NCBI GenBank assembly: GCA_046596405.1
Contig: JBKJMN010000390.1
Span: 1-15,438, forward strand
Direction of reading: 5' to 3'
From: PALSA-1004 sp046596405
Lineage (GTDB): Bacteria > Pseudomonadota > Gammaproteobacteria > Burkholderiales > SG8-41
DNA length: 15,438 nt
The notes beneath the pieces were generated by a model. It saw only the letters and a list, made by a program, of their open reading frames with translations. It did no database searches and was not told the origin of the DNA. The position numbers were made by a program, and so were the translations under genes. Positions within the stretch are counted from its first letter, which is position 1. Every line of letters begins with the position of its first letter. Positions 1 through 6,737 of this stretch are shown one piece after another.

Positions 1-17
1 AACATACAGGTCGAGTG

Positions 18-47
18 ATTATTGAAAATTGCATAACCTTGTGACAA
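18..47 (+). repeat. Flank motif copy 1 (ATTATTGA-N6-CATAACC...TGACAA)
   Basis: A 30-bp motif reads ATTATTGA, six unrelated bases, CATAACC, then a stretch ending TGACAA. A second copy in the same orientation lies at 15296-15325, with about three quarters of the positions shared. Both copies lie just left of a double-hairpin repeat. Its nature is unknown; it may be part of a longer dispersed repeat unit. Confidence 0.45.
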
Positions 48-53
48 TAAACC

Positions 54-135
54 TTCCCTCATCCCCACCCTTCTCCCGGGGGGAGAAGGGCTTACCTTCC
101 CTCTACCTCCGGGAGAGGGACCGAGGGTGAGGGAA
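54..135. repeat. Double-hairpin REP/MITE-like element, left copy
   Basis: The element starts TTCCCTCATCCCC and ends GAGGGTGAGGGAA, so its ends are inverted repeats. Inside are two GC-rich hairpins, CCCTTCTCCC/GGAGAAGGG and CCCTCT/AGAGGG. The reverse complement of 15346-15422 matches it almost base for base, apart from a 5-nt insertion and two substitutions. It has no coding capacity. It is a dispersed palindromic repeat rather than an insertion sequence with a transposase. Confidence 0.8.
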
Positions 136-139
136 AGTT

Positions 140-169
140 TTGACGAGCGGCGCCATTGTCATCTATTAC
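140..169 (+). promoter_or_regulatory. Possible sigma70-type promoter for the flavin reductase gene
   Basis: TTGACG (140-145) and TATTAC (164-169) are separated by 18 bp. They lie just after the left repeat element and about 40 bp before the ATG at 208. The -35 is close to consensus and the -10 is only fair, so this is a plausible but unproven promoter. Confidence 0.35.
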
Positions 170-207
170 GTAATACTCAATAGAACCAATTCATCAAGGG
201 AATACTC

Positions 208-831
208 ATGTCCGATTTCGACGCCTCCAAGCTCACCCAGTTAGAGCAATACAAGCTGCTGGTCGGCACCGTGACACCGCGGCCAATCGCGCTCGTCACG
301 ACCCTGGGTCCAACGGGACCCAATGCGGCGCCCTTCAGTTTTTTCAATGCGGTGGGCTCGGATCCCGCGATGCTGTGCTTCTCGGTCGGCAACAAGGAGA
401 GCGGCGCGAAGGATACGGTCGCCAACATCCGCGATTGCCCCGAGTTCGTGGTGCACATCGTCAGCGATGCGATAAAGGACAAGATGAACGTGTGCGCGGT
501 TGACTATGCGCGCGGTGTGAACGAAATCGAAAAAGCCGGTTTCACCACATTGCCGTCGAAAAAAGTGCGCCCCCCGCGCATCAAGGAAGCGCCGGTCGCG
601 ATGGAATGCAAGCTCGTGCAGATCATCGAGCTCGGCCGCCGGCCCAATTATCTCGTGATCGGCGAGGTCGTGTGGTTCCACTACGACGACGGCCTGGTCA
701 ACGACCGTTATCACGTCGACGTCGGCCGCGTGAATCCCATCGGGCGCCTCGCGGGCAAAGGCGGCTATACGCGTATCACGGACCGTTTTGAGATGCCGCG
801 CATGATATTGGGCGGCGACGCGCCGGAATGA
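208..831 (+). CDS. Flavin reductase-like FMN-binding split-barrel protein
   Basis: A 207-residue protein of the flavin reductase-like (DIM6/NTAB, FMN split-barrel) family. Members bind FMN and act as flavin reductases or flavoprotein oxygenase components in the cytosol. Family signatures are the N-terminal VTPRPIALVTT (about residues 22-32), the NAAPFSFFNAVGSDPAMLCF block (about 39-58) and the late DVGRVNPIGRLAGKGGY segment (about 171-187). The start is supported by AAGGG at 196-200, seven bases before ATG. The length is normal for this subfamily. The gene stands alone, convergent with merA 52 bp downstream. Codon use is like the catabolic genes and unlike the mer genes, so it is probably resident DNA beside an acquired mer island. 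The natural electron acceptor or partner oxygenase cannot be deduced; no monooxygenase gene is nearby. Confidence 0.85.
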   Translation: MSDFDASKLTQLEQYKLLVGTVTPRPIALVTTLGPTGPNAAPFSFFNAVGSDPAMLCFSVGNKESGAKDTVANIRDCPEFVVHIVSDAIKDKMNVCAVDYARGVNEIEKAGFTTLPSKKVRPPRIKEAPVAMECKLVQIIELGRRPNYLVIGEVVWFHYDDGLVNDRYHVDVGRVNPIGRLAGKGGYTRITDRFEMPRMILGGDAPE

Positions 832-883
832 GCGGTCGTTCGCGCTAGCAGTGTCGGCAGTAGTCCCGCCGCCAGTGCAATAG

Positions 884-2314
884 TCATCCGGCGCAGCAGG
901 AAAGTTGCGTCACGTCCTTGAAGAAGGTCTGCGCGCAGAGCTTTATGCCTTCGACCATCGTCAGGTAAGGAAAGAGTTGACCAGCAAGCTCGGACACCGT
1001 CATGCGAGCGCGAATGGCCAGGGCGGCCGTCTGGATAATCTCTCCGGCTTCGGCGGCGACGGCTTGAACTCCGAGTACGCGCCCTGTTTTCTTTTCGGCA
1101 ACAAGCTTGATGAATCCGTGCGTATTAAAGTTGACGAGTGCGCGCGGCACATTATCAAGCGTCAATACGCGTGAGTCGGTTTCAATTTGCAGCTTATTTG
1201 CCTGCGCTTCCGACAGACCAACCGTTGCTACTTGCGGGTCTGTGAAGACGACTGCCGGAACAAGGCCCAAGTCGAGCGCTGCATCGCCGCCCAGCATGTT
1301 GATCGCAGCACGCGTTCCCGCAGCAGCAGCGACATAGACATACTCGGGTTGCGTTGTGCAGTCGCCGGCCGCGTAGATGTGCGGCGCTGAAGTGCGCATA
1401 TGATCGTCGACCACAATCGCACCAGTCAGGTTGAGTCGAACACCGGCTTTATCGAGTCGTATGTCCTGGATGTTGGGCGTGCGTCCAGTAGCGACAAGCA
1501 GACGATCGGCCTTCAGCCTCTCCATGCCGATATCGACTGTGAACTGCTGACCATCGTACGCAACGGCGTTCACCGTCTGCCCCATCAACACGCGCATGCC
1601 CTCGTCCTCGAGAATTTCATTAAGTGTTTGCCCAATGAGCGGATCTTCTTTCGACAACAACGTGGAGCGTGCGATAAGGGTTACTTCGCTGCCGAGCCGC
1701 AAGAATGCTTGTGACAGTTCGAGGGCAACAACCGAGCCGCCATAAACTACCAAATGATCGGGTATGGTGTCTGTCACAAGTGCTTCCGTGGATGTCCAAT
1801 AAGGGGTGTTTCGCAGCCCCGGCACATCCGGTACGCCAGGCGATGCGCCAGTAGCAATCAGCGCATGGTCAAATGTGACCTCGCGTTGTCCGCCATCGGC
1901 CTGCGCTACAGTCAAAGTATGCGAATCCTTGAAGCGGGCGAAGCCTCGTATCAAAGTGATGTTTGGATTGGTCTCTACGATCTGCTCATATTTAGCGCGC
2001 CGAAGCTCCAGCACTTTACCCTGCTGTTGATCGAGCAGCGCGCGACGGTTGATGCTCGGAGGCGCTGCGGAGATACCGACGTCAAACGGGCTTTGTTGAC
2101 GCATGTGCGCAACGTGTGCGGCACGGATCATGATCTTGGATGGCACGCAGCCAACGTTGACACAGGTGCCACCCGTGATGCCGCGTTCGATCATCGTTAC
2201 CAAGGCACCGTCTTCGGCTGCCTTGATGGCGGCTGCGAAAGCGGCACCACCGCTACCGATGATGGCTACTCTCGGCTGCCCGGGCTTACTCACGCAGCAG
2301 TCGTGCATTTTCAT
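884..2314 (-). CDS. merA: Mercuric reductase MerA (lacking the NmerA domain)
   Basis: A 476-residue cytosolic FAD/NADPH enzyme that reduces Hg(II) to volatile Hg(0). FAD-binding GSGGAA is at 20-25. The redox pair is in GTCVNVGCVPSK (C51, C56), and the conserved substrate tyrosines correspond to Y109 (AKYE) and Y450 (FPYLTMVEG). The C-terminal Hg-delivering vicinal cysteines are C473-C474 in LSCCAG. All catalytic parts are therefore present. Long MerA proteins carry an N-terminal heavy-metal-associated domain; here only MKMHDCCVSKPGQ precedes the core. The start lies three bases after the merP stop, with AAAGGG inside the merP end acting as the likely ribosome site. ATG at 2308 is an alternative start. 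It is the last gene of merT-merP-merA, transcribed from the MerR-controlled promoter. Codon use is less GC-rich than in the flanking genes. Confidence 0.97.
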   Translation of the reverse strand: MKMHDCCVSKPGQPRVAIIGSGGAAFAAAIKAAEDGALVTMIERGITGGTCVNVGCVPSKIMIRAAHVAHMRQQSPFDVGISAAPPSINRRALLDQQQGKVLELRRAKYEQIVETNPNITLIRGFARFKDSHTLTVAQADGGQREVTFDHALIATGASPGVPDVPGLRNTPYWTSTEALVTDTIPDHLVVYGGSVVALELSQAFLRLGSEVTLIARSTLLSKEDPLIGQTLNEILEDEGMRVLMGQTVNAVAYDGQQFTVDIGMERLKADRLLVATGRTPNIQDIRLDKAGVRLNLTGAIVVDDHMRTSAPHIYAAGDCTTQPEYVYVAAAAGTRAAINMLGGDAALDLGLVPAVVFTDPQVATVGLSEAQANKLQIETDSRVLTLDNVPRALVNFNTHGFIKLVAEKKTGRVLGVQAVAAEAGEIIQTAALAIRARMTVSELAGQLFPYLTMVEGIKLCAQTFFKDVTQLSCCAG

Positions 2315-2317
2315 TAT

Positions 2318-2605
2318 TTAGTTCCCTTTGACGGTAGCCGGATAACCAGCGTTACCTGTCGCTTTAGTCAGTGCTTCGACCTTGGTTTTGGAATCGTCAA
2401 AAGTGACAATCGCTTCTTTTTTCTCGAAGCTCACGTCAACTTTTGAAACGCCACCGACTTTCTGCAAAGCTTTCTTGATCGTGATCGGGCACAGTTCACA
2501 GGTCATGCCGGGCACCTCCAACGTTACGGTCTTGGGCGACGCGAATACGGCATTAGCCAGCATCAGAAGTGCTGCGGTGACGAAGCAAGACAGAAGTTTT
2601 CTCAT
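2318..2605 (-). CDS. merP: Periplasmic mercury-binding protein MerP
   Basis: A 95-residue protein with a signal peptide (positively charged MRK, hydrophobic core, AVFA at 19-22) and one heavy-metal-associated domain with GMTCELCP (C36, C39). It binds Hg(II) in the periplasm and passes it to MerT. The open frame extends upstream into merT, but ATG at 2605 is preferred: it sits eight bases after the merT stop, follows a GAGAGG ribosome site, and begins a proper signal peptide. The C-terminal part (VSKVDVSFEKKEAIVTFDD) closely resembles known MerP. The E-L pair between the two cysteines differs from the more usual A-A. It is the middle gene of the merTPA operon. Confidence 0.95.
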   Translation of the reverse strand: MRKLLSCFVTAALLMLANAVFASPKTVTLEVPGMTCELCPITIKKALQKVGGVSKVDVSFEKKEAIVTFDDSKTKVEALTKATGNAGYPATVKGN

Positions 2606-2613
2606 ATAGCCTC

Positions 2614-2964
2614 TCAGTAGAATAACGGTGCGAAGTATGGGGATGCGAATGCGATTAACACCAGAGCAGCAACAACCCAAAGCGTGATCTTGTAAGCGCG
2701 GCGGGTTCGAGGCACGGCGCAGACTTGGCCAGGCTCGCACTGTTCAACCGGGCGGTAGATCTTTCGCCACGCGAAAAAAAGAGCAAGCACTGCGATGCCA
2801 AAGAATATCCAGCGGTAGGGTTCGAGCACGGTCAACGTACTTGCCCAAGCGCCGCCGAGTCCCAGACTCACCAACACCAATGGACCGACGCAACAGGCGG
2901 ATGCAAGGATGCCGGCAAGACCGCCGGTTACCAATGCGCCGGTTTCAACTTTACCTTCAGACAT
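2614..2964 (-). CDS. merT: Mercuric ion transporter MerT
   Basis: A 116-residue inner-membrane protein with three hydrophobic helices that carries Hg(II) from MerP to MerA. The first helix holds the cysteine pair C24-C25 (LASACCVGPL). The cytosolic loop holds C76 and C82 (VEQCEPGQVCAVP). These positions match the four functional cysteines of classical MerT. Two starts are possible, ATG at 2970 and ATG at 2964. AAGGAG at 2971-2976 directly abuts the first and lies six bases before the second. The second also gives the usual 116 residues and the familiar MSE start, so 2964 is chosen. It is the first gene of merTPA, directly behind the MerR-regulated promoter. Confidence 0.95.
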   Translation of the reverse strand: MSEGKVETGALVTGGLAGILASACCVGPLVLVSLGLGGAWASTLTVLEPYRWIFFGIAVLALFFAWRKIYRPVEQCEPGQVCAVPRTRRAYKITLWVVAALVLIAFASPYFAPLFY

Positions 2965-2999
2965 GCTCATCTCCTTTCAATCAGTGCAATGAAGGTGTA

Positions 3000-3030
3000 A
3001 CCTTACTTCCGTACTCAAGTACGGAGTCAA
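3000..3030 (-). promoter_or_regulatory. MerR-type promoter PmerT and mer operator
   Basis: Read on the minus strand, TTGACT (3030-3025) and TAAGGT (3005-3000) are separated by 19 bp, the over-long spacer characteristic of MerR-activated promoters. The spacer holds a perfect dyad, CCGTAC-TCAA-GTACGG (3009-3024), which is the MerR dimer site. MerR would repress without Hg(II) and untwist the DNA to activate when Hg(II) binds. The merR start codon lies only five bases beyond the -35, so merR must be transcribed from an overlapping divergent promoter and is expected to repress itself. That merR promoter is not resolved here. Confidence 0.93.
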
Positions 3031-3035
3031 GGTCT

Positions 3036-3488
3036 ATGTTAAAGCGAGCGGCTGGCGAGGACAGGATTACGATTGGGCAATTGGCCCAGACAGCCGGAGT
3101 GAACGTTGAAACCATCCGCTATTACCAGCGGATCAGGTTATTGCCCCTGCCTAAACGAGATTACGGCAGTATCCGGCACTATTCTTCAAGTGATCTAAGC
3201 CGGGTGCGATTTATCAGGCGCGCTCAGGCGCTTGGTTTCTCGCTGGACGAGGTCGCGCTATTGCTTGGGCTTTCAGACGGCAGGCACTGTGCTGAGACAA
3301 TGACACTTGCCGGGAAAAAATTGGCCATGGTCGAGGCAAAGATCGCCGATTTAGCGGCGATTCAGAAGGCGCTAAAGAGTTTGGTTACGCAATGCTCAAA
3401 AGGGAGCCGCGGGTGCGGATGTCCCATAATCGACGCGTTAGCGAAGGACGAAAATAGCCTGGGTCGGTTTTCACGACAAGTCGAATGA
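3036..3488 (+). CDS. merR: Mercury-responsive regulator MerR
   Basis: A 150-residue MerR-family regulator. The N-terminal winged helix-turn-helix reads ITIGQLAQTAGVNVETIRYY (11-30), followed by RIRLLP and the DLSRVRFIRRAQALGFSLDE segment. The three Hg-binding cysteines are present as C85 (GRHCAE), C120 (VTQC) and C129 (GCGCP), each three positions later than in Tn501 MerR. C127 is an extra cysteine next to the third ligand. The open frame runs upstream through the operator, but ATG at 3036 is the only start giving the normal MerR N-terminus and length. It is divergent from merTPA and controls it. The three ligands separate it from CueR, ZntR or CadR types. Confidence 0.95.
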   Translation: MLKRAAGEDRITIGQLAQTAGVNVETIRYYQRIRLLPLPKRDYGSIRHYSSSDLSRVRFIRRAQALGFSLDEVALLLGLSDGRHCAETMTLAGKKLAMVEAKIADLAAIQKALKSLVTQCSKGSRGCGCPIIDALAKDENSLGRFSRQVE

Positions 3489-3582
3489 CTGCTATTGGTC
3501 CGATTTCAGTCGTTCAAAAACGCGTTGGAGCTGGCACGGTCTGTCTGCTCAGGTTGGAATTTCTACAATTTATAATTTTCCC

Positions 3583-3608
3583 GGTGTTCTCTGTGCCCTG
3601 TGGCTAAA
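3583..3608. repeat. Single arm of the CACAGA-type repeat
   Basis: On the minus strand this reads TTTAGCCACAGGGCACAGAG and continues GAACACC. It is a lone, diverged arm of the repeat seen as full inverted pairs at 5054-5144 and 15171-15294. It lies between merR and the small ORF at 3633, close to the edge of the mer island. No opposing arm is visible nearby. Confidence 0.6.
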
Positions 3609-3632
3609 CTCTTTGCAGCTTGAATCGGAAAA

Positions 3633-3812
3633 ATGTCCGTCAAACCAACCAACACCCGTCCCGCGTTCGACAAGGTCATTGAGAAGCTCGACAAGGACAT
3701 CGCGCGTGTTTACGCGGAGAAACAGCGGCGCGCAATCCGCGAGGTATGCCTCGACGGCGCGCGCTTGGCAGCGATGCAAGTCAACGAATTTATGGAAATG
3801 CTTGCAACTTGA
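3633..3812 (+). CDS. Small hypothetical protein, 59 residues
   Basis: The ORF runs from ATG at 3633 to TGA at 3812. It encodes a highly charged, probably all-helical cytosolic peptide: MSVKPTNTRPAFDKVIEKLD at the start, an R/K-rich middle (AEKQRRAIREVC), then DGARLAAMQVNEFMEMLAT. I do not recognise a family. Support for coding is the strong G/C preference at third codon positions, a composition typical of real proteins, and a neat fit between merR and the convergent acyl-CoA dehydrogenase, whose stop lies 24 bp away. The ribosome site (CGGAAAA) is weak. There is no signal peptide or membrane helix. It could be chance, but the codon pattern argues against that. Confidence 0.5.
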   Translation: MSVKPTNTRPAFDKVIEKLDKDIARVYAEKQRRAIREVCLDGARLAAMQVNEFMEMLAT

Positions 3813-3836
3813 GCCGGGACCGGCCGGCGGTGGCCG

Positions 3837-5033
3837 TCAGCGCCACGACCAGAAGTCGCCGCGTTCCTGCATGAACGATTTCGCGAGCACCATTTTGTGC
3901 ACTTCGGAGGCGCCGTCGACGAGCCGCGCCTGGCGGGCATAGCGGTAGATCCATTCGAGCGGGGTGTCGCCTGAGTAGCCGCGCGCGCCGTTCAACTGGA
4001 TGGCGGTGTCGACCGCATGATGCAGCACGTCGGCGACGGCCACCTTCGCCATCGACACTTCCTTGCGCGCGTAGTCGCCGCGGTCGAGTTTGTCGGCGGC
4101 GCGCATCACGAGCAGGCGCCCGATCTCGATCTGCATCGCGGCGTCGCCGAGCAACCATTGCACCGATTCACGGTCGGCCAGCTTGACGCCGTGACCGCTG
4201 CGCTGCTCGACGTAGTCGGCGGCAATCGCCATCGAGCGCCGCGCGAGCCCGAGCCAGCGCATGCAGTGCGTGAGGCGCGCGGGACCCAGCCGTATCTGGG
4301 TGTATTTCAAACCGTCGCCGACGTTCATCAGCCGGTTCTCGTCGGCGATTTCGAGCCCGTCGAACTCGAGCTCACAATGCCCGCCGTGCTCTTCCGGTCC
4401 CATGATCGGGATGCGGCGCACGATGCGCCAGCCCGGCTGGTCGCGGTCGAACAGGAAGGCAGTCAGGCCTTTGCGGGGGTCCTCCGAGGTCTTGGCGAGC
4501 AGGATGAAATGCTGCGCGACGCCCGCACCGGTGATGAACCATTTGCGGCCGTGTATCACCCACTTGCCGCCTTTTTTCGTGGCCGTGGTCAGCATCATGG
4601 TCGGGTCCGAGCCTGAACCGGGCGCGGGTTCCGTCATCACGATCGAGGAGCGTACTTTGCCGTCTATGATGGGCTGCAGCCAGCGTGATTTCTGCGCGTC
4701 GGTCGCGACCTGGTTGAGCGAGCGCATATTCCCGTCGTCGGGCGCTGCGCAATTGAACACGGCCGGGCCGAACAGCGAGTAATTCATTTCCTCGTAGCAC
4801 GCGGCGATGCCTACCATATTGAGACCTTGGCCGCCCACCGCGGTTGGCATCTGCGGCGCCCACAGACCTTCAGCTTTGGCTTTCGCGCGCAATTTATCGA
4901 GCAGATCGAGCCGGATGTTCTCGTGGTCGTCGAACGTCTCCGGATCACGCTCGAGGGGCAGCACGTGTTCGGCGATGAACGCGCGGTAGCGCAGGCGGAA
5001 ATCTTCGACGTGGGGCGGCAGGGTAAAGTCCAT
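3837..5033 (-). CDS. Acyl-CoA dehydrogenase, ACAD10/11-like (LvaC-like)
   Basis: A 398-residue FAD-dependent acyl-CoA dehydrogenase with the usual helical N-domain, beta middle domain (MTEPAPGSGSDPT, 133-145) and helical C-domain. The C-terminal motif is LVDGASEVHK (371-380). This resembles the DGPDEVH motif of ACAD10/ACAD11-type enzymes rather than the classical catalytic EGT motif. Those relatives act on 4-phosphorylated acyl-CoA made by an APH-like kinase and yield the 3-hydroxy isomer. Here the kinase and its small partner are encoded upstream in the same operon, supporting that role. The start has an AGGAG ribosome site six bases upstream. It is the last gene of the operon, separated from the CoA ligase by a 110-bp gap filled by a long inverted repeat. 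The substrate chain length is unknown. Confidence 0.88.
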   Translation of the reverse strand: MDFTLPPHVEDFRLRYRAFIAEHVLPLERDPETFDDHENIRLDLLDKLRAKAKAEGLWAPQMPTAVGGQGLNMVGIAACYEEMNYSLFGPAVFNCAAPDDGNMRSLNQVATDAQKSRWLQPIIDGKVRSSIVMTEPAPGSGSDPTMMLTTATKKGGKWVIHGRKWFITGAGVAQHFILLAKTSEDPRKGLTAFLFDRDQPGWRIVRRIPIMGPEEHGGHCELEFDGLEIADENRLMNVGDGLKYTQIRLGPARLTHCMRWLGLARRSMAIAADYVEQRSGHGVKLADRESVQWLLGDAAMQIEIGRLLVMRAADKLDRGDYARKEVSMAKVAVADVLHHAVDTAIQLNGARGYSGDTPLEWIYRYARQARLVDGASEVHKMVLAKSFMQERGDFWSWR

Positions 5034-5053
5034 TAAAAACTCCTAAAACATTT

Positions 5054-5144
5054 GCCACAGAGGACACAGAGGACACAGAGGAAGATCAAGATTCATTTCT
5101 TTGATTTTTTTGCTTTTCTCTGCGTTCTCTGTGTTCTCTGTGGC
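5054..5144. repeat. CACAGA-type inverted repeat, possible attenuator
   Basis: The arm at 5054-5082 (GCCACAGAGGACACAGAGG...) pairs imperfectly with 5116-5144 (...GTTCTCTGTGTTCTCTGTGGC), with a loop of about 33 nt. Within each arm an ACACAGAG unit is repeated. It fills the gap between the CoA ligase stop and the dehydrogenase start. In RNA it would form a long stem that might process, stabilise or attenuate the message. The ligase stop codon TAG is read at the edge of the element. Confidence 0.75.
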
Positions 5145-6733
5145 TAAACGACTTTCAGTAATTCTTTCGCGCGTTCGCGCAGGACGAACTTCTGGATTTT
5201 GCCGGTCGGATTCTTCGGCAGGTCTCCGAACACGATTTTCTTCGGCGCCTTGAAATGCGCGAGTATCGCGCGCGCGTGGGCGATCAGCTCGGCGGCGGTC
5301 GCAACGGCGCCCGGCTTGAGCGTCACGTACGCCACCGGCACTTCGCCCCACTTGGGATCGGGCCCGGCGACCACGGCAACTTCCATGACGGCTGCATGCG
5401 CAGCAAGCGCGCGCTCGACTTCGAGCGACGCGATGTTCTCGCCACCCGACACGATGATGTCTTTCGAGCGGTCCTTGATCTCGACATAGCGGTCGGCGTG
5501 CATGACGCCCAGGTCGCCGGTGCGAAACCAGCCGTCGGGCGCCGCGCGGCGCGTTGCTTCATCGTCGCGATAGTAGCCGAGCATCACGTTATTGCCGCGC
5601 AAGGCGATTTCGCCGATTGTCGTCGCATCCGCCGGCACGTCGCATCCGTCCGCATCGACGATGCGCAATTCTTCCGCGATCACGTTGCCCACGCCCTGGC
5701 GCGCCTTGATCTGTCCTTGTTGCTCGAGCGGGAGGCTGCTCCATTCGGGGCGCCATTCGCAAACGACTGCGGGGCCAAAGGTTTCGGTAAGCCCATACAG
5801 ATGCGTTACGTCGATCCCCAGTTCCGCCATGCGCATCAGAATGGCGGGCGTGGGCGGCGCGCCGCCGGTGGCTGCGTGCACGCTGCGTGCAAGCTTGCCG
5901 TGCCTGGCCGCGTCAGCCCAGGCGATCATAATCAACACCGTCGGCGCCGCACAAAAATGGGTGACGCCCGATTCGCGCAGATGCCGCCAGATCAGTTCGG
6001 GATCGAGCTTGCGCAGGCACAGATGCGTCGCACCCGCTGCCGTGACGCCCCACGTAAAGCACCAGCCGTTGCAGTGGAACATCGGCAGCGTCCACAAGTA
6101 AGTGCTGGCGCAGTCGAGCTGCAAGTGCGCGACCATCGCGAGTGCCTGCAGATACGCGCCGCGATGGTGATACATGACGCCTTTGGGCTGGCCCGTCGTG
6201 CCGCTCGTGTAATTGATCGAGATCATGCCGCGCTCGTCGGCGACCGGCTCCGCATGCGGCGCGGCGGCGGCGAGCCAGGGCTCGTACTCGTCCGCACCGC
6301 CTGCGCGTATCAGCGTGAGGTGGGTGCCGGTCTCATTCGCGATATCGCGCGCTACGGCTTCGAATTCATGATCGTAAATGAGCACGCGTGCAGCGCTGTG
6401 GCGGACCGCGTAGGCGAGATCGCTTGCGGTCAACCGTTGGTTGAGCGCGACCAGCACCGCGCCGGCTAGCGGCACGCCGTAATGCGCTTCGAGCAACATA
6501 TGCGTATTGGGCGCGAGCACCGCGGCGCGCGCTCCGTCCTTTATGCCCATTGCGCGCAAGGCGCCGGCGAACTGCAAGGCGCGGCGGTAGAACTCCGCAT
6601 AGGTGTATCTGAGCTCGCCGTCGATTACCGCGACGCGATCGCCGAACACCGTGGCAGAACGTTTGAGAAACGCCGTCGGCGTCAACGGCTCGAACGACAT
6701 CGGCGCCTGCGTTTGCGTCAGCGGGTGCTTCAT
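5144..6733 (-). CDS. AMP-forming acyl-CoA synthetase (LvaE-like)
   Basis: A 529-residue acyl-CoA ligase of the ANL superfamily, which activates a carboxylate with ATP and CoA through an acyl-adenylate. Motifs in order: YTSGTTGQPKG (175-185, nucleotide loop), HLYGLTETFGP (311-321), GWFRTGDLGV (401-410), KDIIVSGGEN (424-433) and the catalytic lysine in NPTGKIQK (K512). The open frame continues upstream into the DUF6285 gene, but ATG at 6733 gives a normal N-terminus and lies four bases after that gene's stop. The ribosome site is weak, so translational coupling is likely. Overall it resembles medium-chain and methylmercaptopropionate-type CoA ligases. From context it probably makes the 4-hydroxyacyl-CoA that the kinase pair acts on. 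The stop TAG appears to come from the downstream repeat. Confidence 0.9.
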   Translation of the reverse strand: MKHPLTQTQAPMSFEPLTPTAFLKRSATVFGDRVAVIDGELRYTYAEFYRRALQFAGALRAMGIKDGARAAVLAPNTHMLLEAHYGVPLAGAVLVALNQRLTASDLAYAVRHSAARVLIYDHEFEAVARDIANETGTHLTLIRAGGADEYEPWLAAAAPHAEPVADERGMISINYTSGTTGQPKGVMYHHRGAYLQALAMVAHLQLDCASTYLWTLPMFHCNGWCFTWGVTAAGATHLCLRKLDPELIWRHLRESGVTHFCAAPTVLIMIAWADAARHGKLARSVHAATGGAPPTPAILMRMAELGIDVTHLYGLTETFGPAVVCEWRPEWSSLPLEQQGQIKARQGVGNVIAEELRIVDADGCDVPADATTIGEIALRGNNVMLGYYRDDEATRRAAPDGWFRTGDLGVMHADRYVEIKDRSKDIIVSGGENIASLEVERALAAHAAVMEVAVVAGPDPKWGEVPVAYVTLKPGAVATAAELIAHARAILAHFKAPKKIVFGDLPKNPTGKIQKFVLRERAKELLKVV

Positions 6734-6737
6734 CGGC

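Noticed and set aside
1754..2446. 230-codon plus-strand open frame opposite merA and merP
   Set aside because: merA and merP are unmistakable on the other strand, and the frame matches no family.
2841..3035. N-terminal extension of MerR
   Set aside because: It would run through merT and the operator. The known MerR length and N-terminus fit ATG 3036.
884..3488. Tn21/Tn501-type transposon
   Set aside because: No transposase, resolvase or terminal repeats of that family are visible around the mer genes.
3571..3576. TATAAT as promoter of the 59-residue ORF
   Set aside because: The -10 is perfect, but no reasonable -35 lies 16-18 bp upstream and the region is AT-rich; not listed as a feature.
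5255..6469. 404-codon plus-strand open frame opposite the CoA ligase
   Set aside because: It is antisense to a gene with complete motifs. Its translation is rich in R, H, A and D without domains, the usual shadow of a high-GC gene.
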